Positions 49,896-59,531 of a DNA stretch of 64,000 bases are shown here, one piece after another (within the stretch, counting starts at the first letter, position 1; every line of letters starts with the position of its first letter). The notes beneath the pieces were generated by a model, which worked only from the letters and a program-made list of their open reading frames with translations, was not told where the DNA came from and did not search any database. The DNA lies in the NCBI GenBank assembly GCA_963805475.1, contig CAWDUO010000006.1:213523-277522 (forward strand), read 5' to 3'. The DNA is from VRUE01 sp963805475 (GTDB lineage Bacteria; Actinomycetota; Thermoleophilia; Solirubrobacterales; 70-9). A program made the position numbers and the translations under genes.

Positions 49896-51144
49896 TCAGT
49901 CCTCCACCAGGCGCTCGCCGACGCGGACGACGTCGCCGGCGCCGATCGTCGCCGCGACGACGCCGGGGGCGAGCCGGGCGGCCAGGGCGGCCTCCGCCTT
50001 CTCCAGGGTCGGCGCCCAGATCACCGGCCTGCCCGCCATCCGGTCGGCGGCGGCGCGGGCGACGTCGAGGCCGCTGACCCCCGCCAGCTCGCCGACCGGC
50101 TGCTCGCGCGCCGGGTAGACGTCGAGCACGATCGCCTCGTCGGCCAGCGCCAGCGCCGCACCGAACTGCTCGGCGAGCGCCTTGGTGCGCGAGTAGAGGT
50201 GCGGCTGGAAGACGGCGACGAGGCGCGCGGGCTCCATCTCCCGCAGCGCCGACAGCGCCGCCCGCAGCTCCGTCGGGTGGTGGGCATAGTCGTCGAAGAT
50301 GCGCGCGCCGCCGCGCTCGCCCTTCAGCTCGAGCCGGCGGTGGACGCCGGGGAAGTCGGCGAGCTCCCGCGCGGCGGCGTCGAGGTCGAAGCCCGCCAGG
50401 CCGGCGGCGGCCAGCGCGGCGCGGGCGTTGAGCACGTTGTGGCGGCCGGGAACGACGAGCGGCAGCTCCTCCGGCCCCGGCGAGTCGAAGTCGAACTCGG
50501 CCACCCGCGCCCCCGAGGCGAAGCGGCTCGAAGGCGGCGCGCAGCTCGGCGACCGAGCCCCAGCGCGAGTGGTGGTCCATCTCGATGTTGGTGACCACGG
50601 CGATCTCGGGCTCCAGGTCGAGGAAGCTGGCGTCGCTCTCGTCGGCCTCGGCGACCACCCACTCCCCCGTCCCCCAGCCGGCGTTGGCCGCGGCGCCCCC
50701 CGGCCCGAGGCCGGGCGCCTCGCCGCCGATGAAGAAGGCCGGGTCGGCGCCGAGCCCGCGCAGCGCCCAGGCGAGCATCGCGGTCGTCGTCGTCTTGCCG
50801 TGCGTGCCGGCGACCGCGATCAGCCGCTTCTCGCCGCACAGCTCGGCCAGCAGCTCGCCGCGGCGGCGGCGGAGCTGGCCGCGCTCGCGGGCGAGCGCCA
50901 GCTCCGGGTTGTCGGCGCCGATCGCGGTCGAGACGATCACCTCGGCCCCCTCCGGCAGGTTGTCCGCGTCGTGGCCGACGACCGGCGCCAGCCCGGCCGC
51001 CCGCAGCCGCTCCATATAAGAGGAGTTGTCGCGGTCGCTCCCCGTCACCGCCGCCCCCAGCTCGGCGCAGACCAGCGCCAGCCCGCTCATCCCGGCGCCG
51101 CCGATGCCGACGAAGTGCAGCCGCCTGTCGGCCCAGGGGGTCAC
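49896..51144 (-). CDS. murC: UDP-N-acetylmuramate-L-alanine ligase (frameshift and internal deletion)
   Basis: First Mur ligase of peptidoglycan stem-peptide assembly. Starts at GTG 51142-51144 within the murG stop. HFVGIGGAGMSGLALVCAEL (about 9-28), AGTHGKTTTTAMLAWAL (P-loop, about 108-124), EADESDASFL and NIEMDHH are present. At about 50,520 the frame shifts from AAFEPLRLGG to RVAEFDFDSPGPEELPLVVP, then GRHNVLNARAALAAAGLAGF and DDYAHHPTELRAAL follow. Between RWGS and PGRHN about 55 residues of the usual central domain are absent, so this copy would not fold normally; an assembly deletion is likely. Confidence 0.88.
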
Positions 51145-52239
51145 GCGCGCACCGCCGCGAGGACCTCGTCGGCTATGCGGCGGGACGCGTCGGGCTTGGC
51201 CAGGGCGGCTGAAGCGGCGGACATCGCCGCCAGGCGGTCGTCGTCGTGGAGGAGGGCGTCGATCTCGCTCCGCCAGCCGATCCGGCTCGAGCTCCTCGTC
51301 GCGGATCGTCACCGCGGCGCCCGCCTCGGCCATCCAGGCGGCGTTGCCCTCCTGGTGGCCGGCGGCGGCGTGCGGGTAGGGGACGAGGATCGCCGGCCGC
51401 CCGGCCGCCGTCAGCTCGAAGATCGAGCCGCCCGAGCGTCCCAGCACCAGGTCGCAGGCGGCGAGGCCGTCGCCGAGGTCGGGCTCGTAGGCGAGCAGCG
51501 TGTAGCGCTGGTTGTGCGGGGCGGCGGCGAGCCGCTCCTCCAGCGCCGCGAAGTCGCGCGCCCCGCTCAGGTGGACGACGTCGAAGTCGCGGCCGGGGCG
51601 CTCGGCCAGCGCCGCGACCGCGCACTCGTTGATCGAGCGGGCGCCCTGGCTGCCGCCGACGACGAGCAGGCAGCGCGCCCCGGGGGCGACGCCGAAGCGC
51701 TCCCGCGCCGCGGCCCGGTCGGCCGCCAGCACGGCCGCCGGCACCGGCCGCCCGGTGAGCGCGTAGCGGCCGCCGTCGCGGCCGGCGATCGGGAAGGCGA
51801 GGCAGACCCGCCGCGCCGGCCGCGCCAGCAGCCGGTTGGCGAGGCCGAGGTGGCTGTCGGCCTCGGTCAGGACCAGCGGGACGCGCGCCAGCACGGCGGC
51901 GACCCCGGCCGGGCCGGCGACGAAGCCGCCGCCGCCCATCACCACGTCGGGCCGGCGGCGCCACAGCACCCGCGACGCCGTGCCGACCGCGGCCAGCGCC
52001 TCGACCCCCGCCACCGCCGCGCGCAGGCGGCTGCCGCGGTCGATCCCGCGCACCTTGACGAAGTCGATCTCATAGCCGGCGGCGGGCACCAGGTCGGCCT
52101 CGATCCGCTCGCGCGTGCCGAGGAAGGAGACCTCGGCGCCGCTAGCCCGAAGCTCGTCGGCGACCGCCATGGCCGGCACGACGTGGCCGGCCGTTCCCCC
52201 GGCCGCCACCAGCACTCTTACGCCGCTTGGACGCTCCAC
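51141..52239 (-). CDS. murG: UDP-GlcNAc:lipid I transferase MurG (frameshifted near 3' end)
   Basis: Peripheral membrane glycosyltransferase converting lipid I to lipid II. From GTG 52237-52239: VAAGGTAGHVVPAMAVADEL (about 11-30), MGGGGFVAGPAGVAAVLARV, VVGGSQGARSINECAVAALA, YEPDLGDGLAACDLVLGRSG and GHQEGNAAWMAEAGAAV are all conserved. Near 51,283 the frame shifts; the true C-terminus is RSEIDALLHDDDRLAAMSAA up to the stop at 51141-51143, which overlaps the murC start. Confidence 0.94.
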
Positions 52240-53443
52240 CGCTCGCTCGACTCCTTCCTCGCGCGGGCCCGCGCCCGCCCTCGACGACGCGCAGTTTGCC
52301 AGCGCGGGCGGTCCCCCCGCGGGCGACGTTGAGGATCAGGCCGACCGCGAACAGGGCAGCCATCAGGCTGCTGTTGCCGTAGGAGACGAAGGGCAGCGGC
52401 ACGCCGGTCAGCGGCGCCATCCCCATCACCGCGAAGAGGTTGATCGTCGCCTGCACGAGGATCAGCGAGGTGAGCCCGGCGACGAGCAGCTTGCCGTAGC
52501 TGTCCTTCGCTTTCTTCGCCACCTGAAGGCCCGCGTAGCCGAACAGCGAGAAGAGGCCGACGACGCCGAGGATGCCGACCAGGCCGAGCTCCTCGCCGAT
52601 CACCGCGGAGATCATGTCGGTGTGCGCCTCGGGCAGGTAGAAGGCCTTCTGCACGCCGTTGCCGATCCCGACCCCGAAGATGCCGCCGGAGCCGAGCGCG
52701 ATCTTCGCCTGCGCCGCCTGGAAGCCGGCGCCGCTGGGGTCCGAGCCGGGGTTGAGGAAGCCGGTCAGGCGGGCCATCCGGTAGGGCTCGACCACGGTCA
52801 TCAGGAGGCCGAAGAAGGCGAGCGCGGCGGCGATCAGCGCCAGGTCGCGCATCCGCATGCCGGCGGCGACGAGCGTCGCGGCGACGGAGAAGGCGATCAC
52901 CATCGCGGTCCCCAGGTCGGGCTCGACGACGATCAGCAGCGTCGCCGCGCCGACCACCAGCAGGAACGGTTTCAGGCCCTGCAGGCTGCGCGCCCGCTTC
53001 GGCTTGCGGGCCAGCAGGTCGGCCGCGTAGAGGATCAGCGCCACCTTCGCCAGCTCGGAGGGCTGGAGCTGGATGAAGCTGGGGCCGATCCAGCGGCTCG
53101 CCCCGTTGACCGAGCTGCCGCCGAAGAGCACGGCGAAAAGCAGGAACATCGAGACGCCGAGGATCGCCGGGGTGAGCCGGCGGACCGTCTCCAGCCCGTG
53201 GCGCGCGGTGACGTGCATGATCGCCAGGCCGACGGCGCCGAAGAGCAGCGTCCGCTTCAGGTAGAAGGCGCTGTCGGAGAGGCCGCCGTTGCTGAGGATG
53301 CGCGTGGTCGAGCTGGCCGAGAAGACCATCACCGCGCCGAAGGCGAGCAGGCAGAGCGTCGCCGTCAGCAGCAGGTTGTACTCGGTGGGCAGCTTCTTCG
53401 CCCTGCGCTTCGCGCCGGGCCGGGACAGCGAGATCGCGCTCAT
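52142..53443 (-). CDS. ftsW: Lipid II polymerase / division protein FtsW
   Basis: SEDS-family peptidoglycan polymerase with about ten helices. ATG at 53441-53443 overlaps the murD stop. Features: GAVMVFSASSTTRILSNGGL (about 34-53), SRWIGPSFIQLQPSELAKVA (about 127-146), VVEPDLGTAMVIAFS with the catalytic Asp, and PLTGVPLPFVSYGNSSLMAA near residue 345. The open frame continues 98 bases into murG, which is unusual. A one-base indel in the GC-rich stretch near 52,280 would give a stop at 52218 instead. Confidence 0.93.
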   Translation of the reverse strand: MSAISLSRPGAKRRAKKLPTEYNLLLTATLCLLAFGAVMVFSASSTTRILSNGGLSDSAFYLKRTLLFGAVGLAIMHVTARHGLETVRRLTPAILGVSMFLLFAVLFGGSSVNGASRWIGPSFIQLQPSELAKVALILYAADLLARKPKRARSLQGLKPFLLVVGAATLLIVVEPDLGTAMVIAFSVAATLVAAGMRMRDLALIAAALAFFGLLMTVVEPYRMARLTGFLNPGSDPSGAGFQAAQAKIALGSGGIFGVGIGNGVQKAFYLPEAHTDMISAVIGEELGLVGILGVVGLFSLFGYAGLQVAKKAKDSYGKLLVAGLTSLILVQATINLFAVMGMAPLTGVPLPFVSYGNSSLMAALFAVGLILNVARGGTARAGKLRVVEGGRGPARGRSRASGGASKRRKSAGGGRGNGRPRRAGHGGRRRASG

Positions 53444-54815
53444 GCCAGCCCCTCGACGATCTCGCGGAAGCGCTCGCCGCGCCGTTCGAAGTTCTCGAAG
53501 GCGTCGAAGCTGGCGCAGGCGGGCGAGAGCAGGACGACCTCGCCGGGGGCGGCCGCGGCGGCGGCGCGGCGCACGGCGTGCTCGAGGTCGGCGCAGCGAT
53601 GCAGCTCGACCCCGGCGGCGGCGACGGGCGCCAGCTCGGCGGCGAGGCGGTCGGCGGTGGCGCCGGTCAGGTAGCAGGCGGCGCAGCGCTCGCCCACCGG
53701 GCCGACCAGCGGGGCGAACTCCTCGCCCTTCTCGCTGCCGCCGAGGATCGCGTGGACGCCGCCGTCGAAGGCCGAGATCCCGACCACCGCCGAGGCGACG
53801 TTGGTCGCCTTGGAGTCGTTGACGAAGCGCACGCCGCCGAGCTCGGCGACCTGCTCGAGCCGGTGCGGCACGCCGGCGAAGCTGCGCAGGCCCGCGCGCG
53901 CCGCGTCGCGGTCGATGCCCATCGCCAGCGCCGCGGTCGCCGCCGCCATCGCGTTGGCGACGTTGTGCTCGCCGACGATGCCGAGCTCGTAGGCGCCGAC
54001 CAGCGGCTCGCCGTCGTAGAAGATCGTCCCCTCGGCCAGCGCCACCTCGCACTCCGGGGCGGCGCCGCGGCAGAAGGCGATCCGGCGCCCGCAGCCGCCG
54101 AGGTCCGTCCCGGCGAGCGCCGGGTCGTCGGCGTTGAAGACGGCTATGTCGTCGTTGCCCTGGTTGGCGAAGATGCGCAGCTTCGCCGCCAGGTAGGCGT
54201 CGAGGTCGCGGTGGCGGTCGAGGTGGTCGGGCGCGAGGTTGAGGAAGACGCCGCACTCGGGGGCGAACTCGTCGTGTCCTCGAGCTGGAAGCTGGAGGCC
54301 TCGCAGACCACGGTCGCGGCGGGGTCGAGCTCGCCGGCCAGCGAGGCGAGCGGCGTGCCGACGTTGCCGGCGACCGCGACCGGCTCGCCCGCCGTGCGGT
54401 AGACGTGGCCGAGCAGCTCGACCGTCGTCGTCTTGCCGTTGGTGCCGGTGACGGCGAGGAAGCGGTTGGGGATCGCCCGCCAGGCCAGCTCCAGCTCGCC
54501 GACGACGTCGAGGCCGCGCTCCAGCGCGGCGGCGATCACCGGCGCCTCCCGGGGCACGCCCGGGCTCTTGACGACGGTGCGCGCGCGATCGAGCTGAGCC
54601 ACTCCATCCGTATCCAGGGAGACTTCGACACCCTCCCCCGCCAGCCCTGCCGCGCCGGCCGGATGGCCGGAATCGACCCCGCGCACCTCCTCCCCCCGCC
54701 GCGCCAGCAGCCGCGCCGCCGCCTGGCCCGAGCGCGCCAGCCCGACGACCAGGAACGGCCCCCGCGGCAGCGGCGGCCGCGGCTTGCGGGGCGGCGGCGT
54801 GCTCATCCCGACCAT
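53440..54815 (-). CDS. murD: UDP-MurNAc-L-Ala:D-Glu ligase (frameshifted)
   Basis: Adds D-glutamate to the muropeptide. Starts at ATG 54813-54815 or 54804-54806. GPFLVVGLARSGQAAARLLA (about 21-40), VTGTNGKTTTVELLGHVYR (P-loop, about 118-136), CEASSFQLED. Near 54,272 the frame changes and the protein continues with FLNLAPDHLDRHRDLDAYLA, then GEHNVANAMAAATAALAM and FVNDSKATNVASA, ending at 53440. About 458 residues joined, normal length. It heads the dcw run. Confidence 0.93.
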
Positions 54816-54843
54816 CTTCGCCGCGTCGGCCGGCTCCTGTCCG

Positions 54844-54889
54844 TTCCGGTGCGCCTTTTGCGGTCTATGCCGCAAAAGGCGCACCGGAA
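54844..54889 (-). terminator. Perfect 20-bp hairpin after the thioredoxin-like gene
   Basis: Arms TTCCGGTGCGCCTTTTGCGG (54844-54863) and its exact complement (54870-54889) with a 6-base loop TCTATG. It starts 3 bases after the stop of the co-chaperone gene and lies before murD. A terminator is likely, although no T-run follows on the minus strand. Confidence 0.65.
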
Positions 54890-54892
54890 GCG

Positions 54893-55630
54893 TTAGTACA
54901 GGGCGGCGGCTAGGCGCTTGCGGTACTTCGGGCCCAGGGGGTCGGCGGGGTCGAGGTCGGCGAGGACGCCGACTATCGCCTTGCGCAGGTCCTCGCGGAT
55001 CTCCTCGTCCGCGGCGGGGATCTCCGCCAGCAGCGCGTCAAGGCCGGCCTCGTGCTCGCCGCGGTCGAGCGCGGCGAAGGCGTCGGCGCCGCCGCCGCGC
55101 TTCGCCAGCCGCACGCGCGCCGCGATCCCCTCCGCGGAGAAATCGCCCTCGAAGGGCTCGACCGCCGCCAGCGCGTCGTCCTCGGCGCCGCGCTCCAGCC
55201 GCGCCTTCGCCAGGGCGACGGCGATGTCGGCACGGCGCGGCTCCAGCTCCGCCGCCTCGCGCAGCGAGAGCTCGTCGCCCTTCGCCAGCAGCTCGTCGGC
55301 GCGCGAGGGCACGAGCGAGTCGAACAGCTCTTCGACCTTCGGCTTCGGCACCGCGCCGACGAATTCGCCGGCGACCTCACCGTCGCGGAACGCCTTCACC
55401 GCCGGTATCCCCTGCACCCGGTAGCGCGCCGCCAGGCCCTGGTTGGAGTCGACGTCGACCTTCGCCAGGACGACCTTCCCCTCGCGCGCCTTCTCCGCCG
55501 CCTCCAGCGCCGGCCCCAACGTCCGGCACGGCCCGCACCACTCGGCCCAGAAGTCGACGACGACCGGCACCTTGCGCGAACGCTCCACGACCTCCTGAGC
55601 GAAGCTCGCCTCGGTCACGTCGATCGGCAT
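54893..55630 (-). CDS. cnoX: Thioredoxin-TPR co-chaperone (CnoX/YbbN-like)
   Basis: 245 residues. N-terminal thioredoxin fold with VVVDFWAEWCGPCRTLGPAL (about 23-42; intact WCGPC) and VDVDSNQGLAARYRVQGIPA (cis-Pro). From about 110 the C-terminal half is alpha-helical with TPR-like repeats (AADEEIREDLRKAIVGVLAD). This fusion is characteristic of YbbN/CnoX, which protects proteins during oxidative stress and hands them to GroEL or DnaK. Cytoplasmic, no signal peptide. Confidence 0.85.
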   Translation of the reverse strand: MPIDVTEASFAQEVVERSRKVPVVVDFWAEWCGPCRTLGPALEAAEKAREGKVVLAKVDVDSNQGLAARYRVQGIPAVKAFRDGEVAGEFVGAVPKPKVEELFDSLVPSRADELLAKGDELSLREAAELEPRRADIAVALAKARLERGAEDDALAAVEPFEGDFSAEGIAARVRLAKRGGGADAFAALDRGEHEAGLDALLAEIPAADEEIREDLRKAIVGVLADLDPADPLGPKYRKRLAAALY

Positions 55631-55729
55631 CGCCTCAGATTATTAAGCACGGTGGGTCAGGCCCTTGCGCCCGCCACTCGATCGGCGTACCGTCTCAATG
55701 GGCGGGGACTTCCCACCAAAGGAGACGAG

Positions 55730-56107
55730 ATGTCAAACGTCGACACCGCCCGAACCGCCTATGAGGCCTTCGGCCGCGGCGACCTCGAGGCCCTGCAGGC
55801 CGACTTCGCCGAGGATGCCGTCTGGTACACGTCCGAGGAGTTGCCGCTCGGCGGCGAGACCAGCGGCCGCGACGCGATCATGGCCGACTTCGCCCAGATC
55901 CCCAGCTACTGGTCGTCGTTCAGCGTCGAGCCGAGCGAGTTCCTCGACGCCGGCGACACCGTCGTCGTGCTCGGCACGCAGCGCGCCGGCAACGACAAGG
56001 GCAGCTTCGAGTCGCCATTCGTCCACGTGATGAAGTTCAACTCCGACGGCAAGGTCGTCCGCGGCGAGTTCTTCGCCGACAGCGCCAAGGCGGCGAAGCT
56101 GCTCTAG
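55730..56107 (+). CDS. SnoaL-like (NTF2-fold) protein
   Basis: 125 residues, ATG at 55730 with a strong ribosome-binding site (AAAGGAGACGAG). The NTF2/SnoaL cone fold is seen in VDTARTAYEAFGRGDLEALQ (about 4-23), FAEDAVWYTSEELP, GGETSGRDAIMADFAQIP and VHVMKFNSDGKVVRGEFFAD. Such proteins are polyketide cyclases, isomerases or stress-induced proteins. No particular substrate can be assigned. Confidence 0.82.
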   Translation: MSNVDTARTAYEAFGRGDLEALQADFAEDAVWYTSEELPLGGETSGRDAIMADFAQIPSYWSSFSVEPSEFLDAGDTVVVLGTQRAGNDKGSFESPFVHVMKFNSDGKVVRGEFFADSAKAAKLL

Positions 56108-56117
56108 GCGCCGCCGG

Positions 56118-56552
56118 TCATCCGGTCGGCAGCAAGCCCTCGATCCCGGCGACGTTCGGAATGACATGAGTCAGGCCGTCGATGCCGGCGAAGTCGGCGT
56201 CCGCCGAGACCAGGGCGGCTGCGCCCCTGTCTATCGCCGCCGCGGCGAGGACGGCGTCGAACGCGCCGAGCGTCTTGCTGCGCTCGAAGAGGGCCAGGCC
56301 CTTGCGCAGGTCGTCGCGGGTCACGTCGAGCAGCGGTGAGAGCAGGTCGGCGTAGTCGCGGCCGATCTCCGCCGCGTCCTGGCGGCTGCGCCGCTTGGCG
56401 CGGACGTGGACGAACTCCTGGATCGCCTCGACCGAGGTGGTGGCGTCAATCGCGCCGTCCGCGATGGCGCCCACCAGCTTCCGGCAGGGGTCGCGCAGCG
56501 GGTGGTCGGCGCCCTTGGCGTAGACGAGCACCGTGGTGTCGAGGACGATCAT
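56118..56552 (-). CDS. vapC: VapC-type PIN ribonuclease toxin
   Basis: 144 residues. PIN core: MIVLDTTVLVYAKGADHPLR (catalytic Asp at residue 5), TTSVEAIQEFVHVRAKR (Glu at about 42), LGAFDAVLAAAAIDRGAAAL (Asp at about 98) and ALVSADADFAGIDGL. Typical VapC length. The start overlaps the vapB stop by 4 bases, forming a type II toxin-antitoxin operon that cleaves RNA when unbalanced. Confidence 0.88.
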   Translation of the reverse strand: MIVLDTTVLVYAKGADHPLRDPCRKLVGAIADGAIDATTSVEAIQEFVHVRAKRRSRQDAAEIGRDYADLLSPLLDVTRDDLRKGLALFERSKTLGAFDAVLAAAAIDRGAAALVSADADFAGIDGLTHVIPNVAGIEGLLPTG

Positions 56553-56799
56553 GAGCGGCGGGCGCGCAGCGCGTCCAGCTCGTCCCCCAGCTCAGCCGGG
56601 TCCGGCGCCGGCATGTCGGGGGCCGCGAGCAGGCGTCGGCCGGCAGCCCGCCGGCGGTCCTCGGGGTCGGCCACGCCGCGGTCGATCGCCTCGCGCACGA
56701 CCGTGGCCACGGACACGCCCCGCTCGCGAGCCACGGCCGTGATCCGCGTGTGGCGCTCGTCGTCCAGGAGGATCTCAGCCGGTGCTCAAGCATGAGCAT
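56549..56799 (-). CDS. vapB: VapB-type antitoxin (one-base frameshift)
   Basis: Antitoxin for the PIN toxin. The first codons (MLMLEHRL) and the rest (from ARERGVSVATVVREAIDRGV) are in different frames. Inserting one base near 56,778 joins them as RLEILLDDERHTRITAVARE, a ribbon-helix-helix-like N-terminus. The C-terminal part (PDPAELGDELDALRARRS) would wrap the toxin. The 5' end overlaps the last 14 bases of uvrB, so its promoter lies in the uvrB coding end. Confidence 0.72.
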
Positions 56800-58636
56800 A
56801 CATTAGCATGTGTAGGTTCAGCGGCTCGTCAGGCGCCCGCGTCATCCCGTCCAGGTCGCGGCGCAGCTCTTTCAGCTCGTCGCGCAGGCGGGCCGCCTCC
56901 TCGAAGCGCAGGTCGTCGGCCGCCGCCAGCATCTCCTCCTCCAGCGAGACGATCGTCTTCTCCAGCTCGGCCGGGTCGGCGAACTCGCCGCTCGCCTTGC
57001 GGCGGCGCTTCTTCGGCGCCCGGTCCTCCATCGCGAGGAACTCGGCCATCTCGGAGATCCCCTTGCGCACCGTCGCCGGCGTGATCCCGTGCTCCGTCGT
57101 TGTAGGCGAGCTGGATCACCCGGCGGCGGTCGGTCTCGCGCATCGCCGCCCGCATCGCGTCGGTCTCGCGGTCCGCGTACATCAGCACCCGCCCGTTGAC
57201 GTTGCGCGCCGCGCGGCCGATCGTCTGCACGAGGCTGGTCTCGCCGCGCAGGAAGCCCTCCTTGTCGGCGTCGAGGATCGCGACCAGCGAGACCTCGGGC
57301 AGGTCGAGCCCCTCGCGCAGCAGGTTGACGCCGACCAGCACGTCGTACTCGCCGAGCCGCAGCTCGCGCACGATCTGGATCCGTTCCAGCGTGTCGATCT
57401 CCGAGTGCAGGTAGCGGACCTTGATCCCGTACTCGAGCAGGTACTCGGTCAGGTCCTCGGCCATCTTCTTGGTCAGCGTGGTGACCAGGACGCGCTCGCC
57501 GGCGTCGGCGCGCAGCTTCACCTCGTTCATCAGGTCGTCGATCTGGTTGCGCGTCGCCCGCAGCTCGATCTCGGGGTCGACGATCCCGGTCGGGCGGACG
57601 ATCTGCTCGACCGTCCGCGTCGACTCGGCGCTCTCGAACGGCCCCGGCGTCGCCGAGACCATCACCAGCTGCGGCACCCGCTCGAGGAACTCGTCGAACT
57701 TGAGCGGCCGGTTGTCGATCGCCGAGGGCAGGCGGAAGCCGTAGTCGATCAGCGTCTGCTTGCGCGAGCGGTCGCCCTCGTACATGCCGCCGATCTGCGG
57801 GATCGTCTGGTGGGACTCGTCGACGAAGACGACGAAGTCCTCGGGGAAGTAGTCGATCAGCGTGTGCGGGGGGCTGCCCGGCGGGCGGCCGTCGAGGATG
57901 CGCGAGTAGTTCTCGATCCCCGAGGTGAAGCCGAGCTCCTTCAGCATCTCGATGTCATAGGCGGTGCGCTGGCGCAGCCGGTGCGCCTCGAGCTGCTTGC
58001 CCTCCTCCTCCAGCTCGGCGGTGCGCGCGTTCAGCTCGCGGCGGATTTCCTCGACCGCGCGCTCCAGCGTCTCGTCCCTGGTCACGTAGTGCGACGCCGG
58101 CCAGACCGAGACGTGGTCGATCTCGTCGAGCACCTCGCCGCTCAGCGGGTCGAAGTGCTGGACCGACTCGATCTCCTCGCCGAAAAGGGCGATCCGGTAG
58201 GCCGACTCGGCGTAGGAGGGCATGATCTCCAGCACCTCGCCGCGCACGCGGAAGGCGCCGCGGCCGAGCACCGAGTCGTTGCGCTGGTACTGCATCTTGA
58301 CCAGCTTGCGCAGCACCTCGTCGCGGTCGATCTGCTCGCCGACCTTGAACAGCTGCATTTTTTCGTTGTAGACCTGGGGCGAGCCGATCCCGTAGATGCA
58401 GGAGACGGAGGCGACGATGATCACGTCGCGGCGGGCGAACAGCGCCGCCGTCGCCGCGTGGCGCAGGCGGTCGATCTCGTCGTTGATCGAGGAGTCCTTC
58501 TCGATATAGAGGTCCTGCGCGGGGACGTAGGCCTCGGGCTGGTAGTAGTCGTAGTAGGAGACGAAGTACTCGACCGCGTTGTTCGGGAAGAACTCGCGGA
58601 ACTCGTTGCACAGCTGCGCCGCCAGCGTCTTGGAGC
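56786..58636 (-). CDS. uvrB: UvrB, excinuclease subunit B (truncated N-terminus, frameshifted)
   Basis: DNA damage-recognition helicase-like subunit of UvrABC. Conserved text runs from KTLAAQLCNEFREFFPNNAV at about 58,634 down through YYDYYQPEAYVP, VASVSCIYGIGSPQVYNEKM, DESHQTIPQIGGMYEGDRSR, LTKKMAEDLTEYLLEYGIKV and INLAYND-like VIQLAYNDG. A one-base switch near 57,095 leads to HGITPATVRKGI and the C-terminal UVR motif (EMLAAADDLRFEEAARLRDE), ending at 56786. The first 65-70 residues with the Walker A motif are missing: before KTLAAQL the sequence is unrelated. The break coincides with the change of organism type. Confidence 0.93.
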
Positions 58637-58655
58637 AGGAAAGCGGAGATGGCCA
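58630..58655. other. Abrupt junction: UvrB ends, foreign-looking DNA begins
   Basis: UvrB homology stops at codon Lys of the usual A-H-N-K-T-L-A-A-Q-L motif (about 58,634-58,636). The next coding sequence is a proteobacterial-type DUF983 gene starting at 58655. No transposon ends, target duplication or tRNA are visible. A chimeric contig join is the simplest explanation; real recombination is possible. Confidence 0.7.
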
Positions 58656-59101
58656 TGACGATTGAAGGCCCTGCTGGAAGTCAGGATAACGACTGGACGT
58701 CTGCAGAGACCGCTTCGGGGGCGCAACGTCGGCCTCTCACTTGGGAGGGGTGTCGAGGTAGGTGTCCGCGCTGCGGTCGTGGTCGCCTGTTTTGTGCGTT
58801 TCTCAAAGTCGACGACCACTGCTCTGTCTGCCGCCTCTATTTGACCTGGGCACCGAGCCGACGACCTGCCGGCCTACTTAGTGATCGTCATCGTCGGACA
58901 CGTCTTGGTACCGGTGATTCTCCCCATCGAGGTGGACTATGCACCGTCGTCATCGTTTCAGCCTGGCGTCTAACTTCCGATTACGGCCTCGGCCTCGACA
59001 GCCCCTCTGCAGCCGGTCAGAGAGGCGCCGTCGTCGCGCTGCAATGGTCGCTCGGGATGCACGGCTTCGGCGTGCACCCACCCGACGAACTCGAGGCCTG
59101 A
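58655..59101 (+). pseudogene. DUF983 membrane protein (frameshifted)
   Basis: The N-terminus has CRGRCPRCGRGRLFCAFLKV, then DDHCSVC, the zinc-binding start of DUF983 proteins of alphaproteobacteria. The middle, in another frame, has ADDLPAYLVIVIVGHVLVPV and ILPIEVDYAPS (two helices of the family). The end returns to the first frame with GAVVALQWSLGMHGF. At least two indels and one in-frame stop interrupt it. Function unknown; often near cytochrome oxidase or RNase genes in proteobacteria. Confidence 0.7.
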
Positions 59102-59353
59102 GGCGGAAGGTGCTTCAACAGACGCGATCGAGCGGTCTCGAAGAATTCCAACACCGCGTTGAGGTCCGATTTCGGCGAATTGGAGAGGTCAATCACCACG
59201 TGGGCGCCGGCCAGCTTCTTTCGGCCCTTCTGCGGCAAATCGTATTGACGCCGACTTTCGGTGAGGCGGCGATCACCTCGTGGCCGCCCTGACGCAGAAT
59301 GTGTCACTCTTCGAGCCAATGATACCGGCCCTGCAAATCACGACTATTCTCAT
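59102..59353 (-). pseudogene. NmrA-like SDR fragment
   Basis: On the minus strand from ATG 59351-59353, pieces in three frames give MRIVVI, IIGSK, RQGGHEVIAASPKVGVNT and AGAHVVIDLSNSP followed by AVLEFFETA. Together they are the N-terminal third of an NAD(P)-binding NmrA/SDR-family oxidoreductase. The rest is absent: the DUF983 3' end follows directly. Decayed or badly assembled. Confidence 0.6.
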
Positions 59354-59531
59354 AGCGCTCCTTCGTCGGTCGCCGCACGCTGGTCATCGCTTGGCAGCGC
59401 AAGACGAACAACCTGCAGGGCGGTTGATCGGAACGTCCGACAGGCAACCAAGAAAGAAGCATTCAGATCGCGCGCCACCCAGGCCGGGGATTGCCGCGTC
59501 TAGCGCAGAACGGCGTACGCGACTGCGATGA
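59354..59531. other. Non-coding gap
   Basis: About 180 bases with no recognisable coding region. GC is lower than in the actinobacterial part. Confidence 0.3.
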
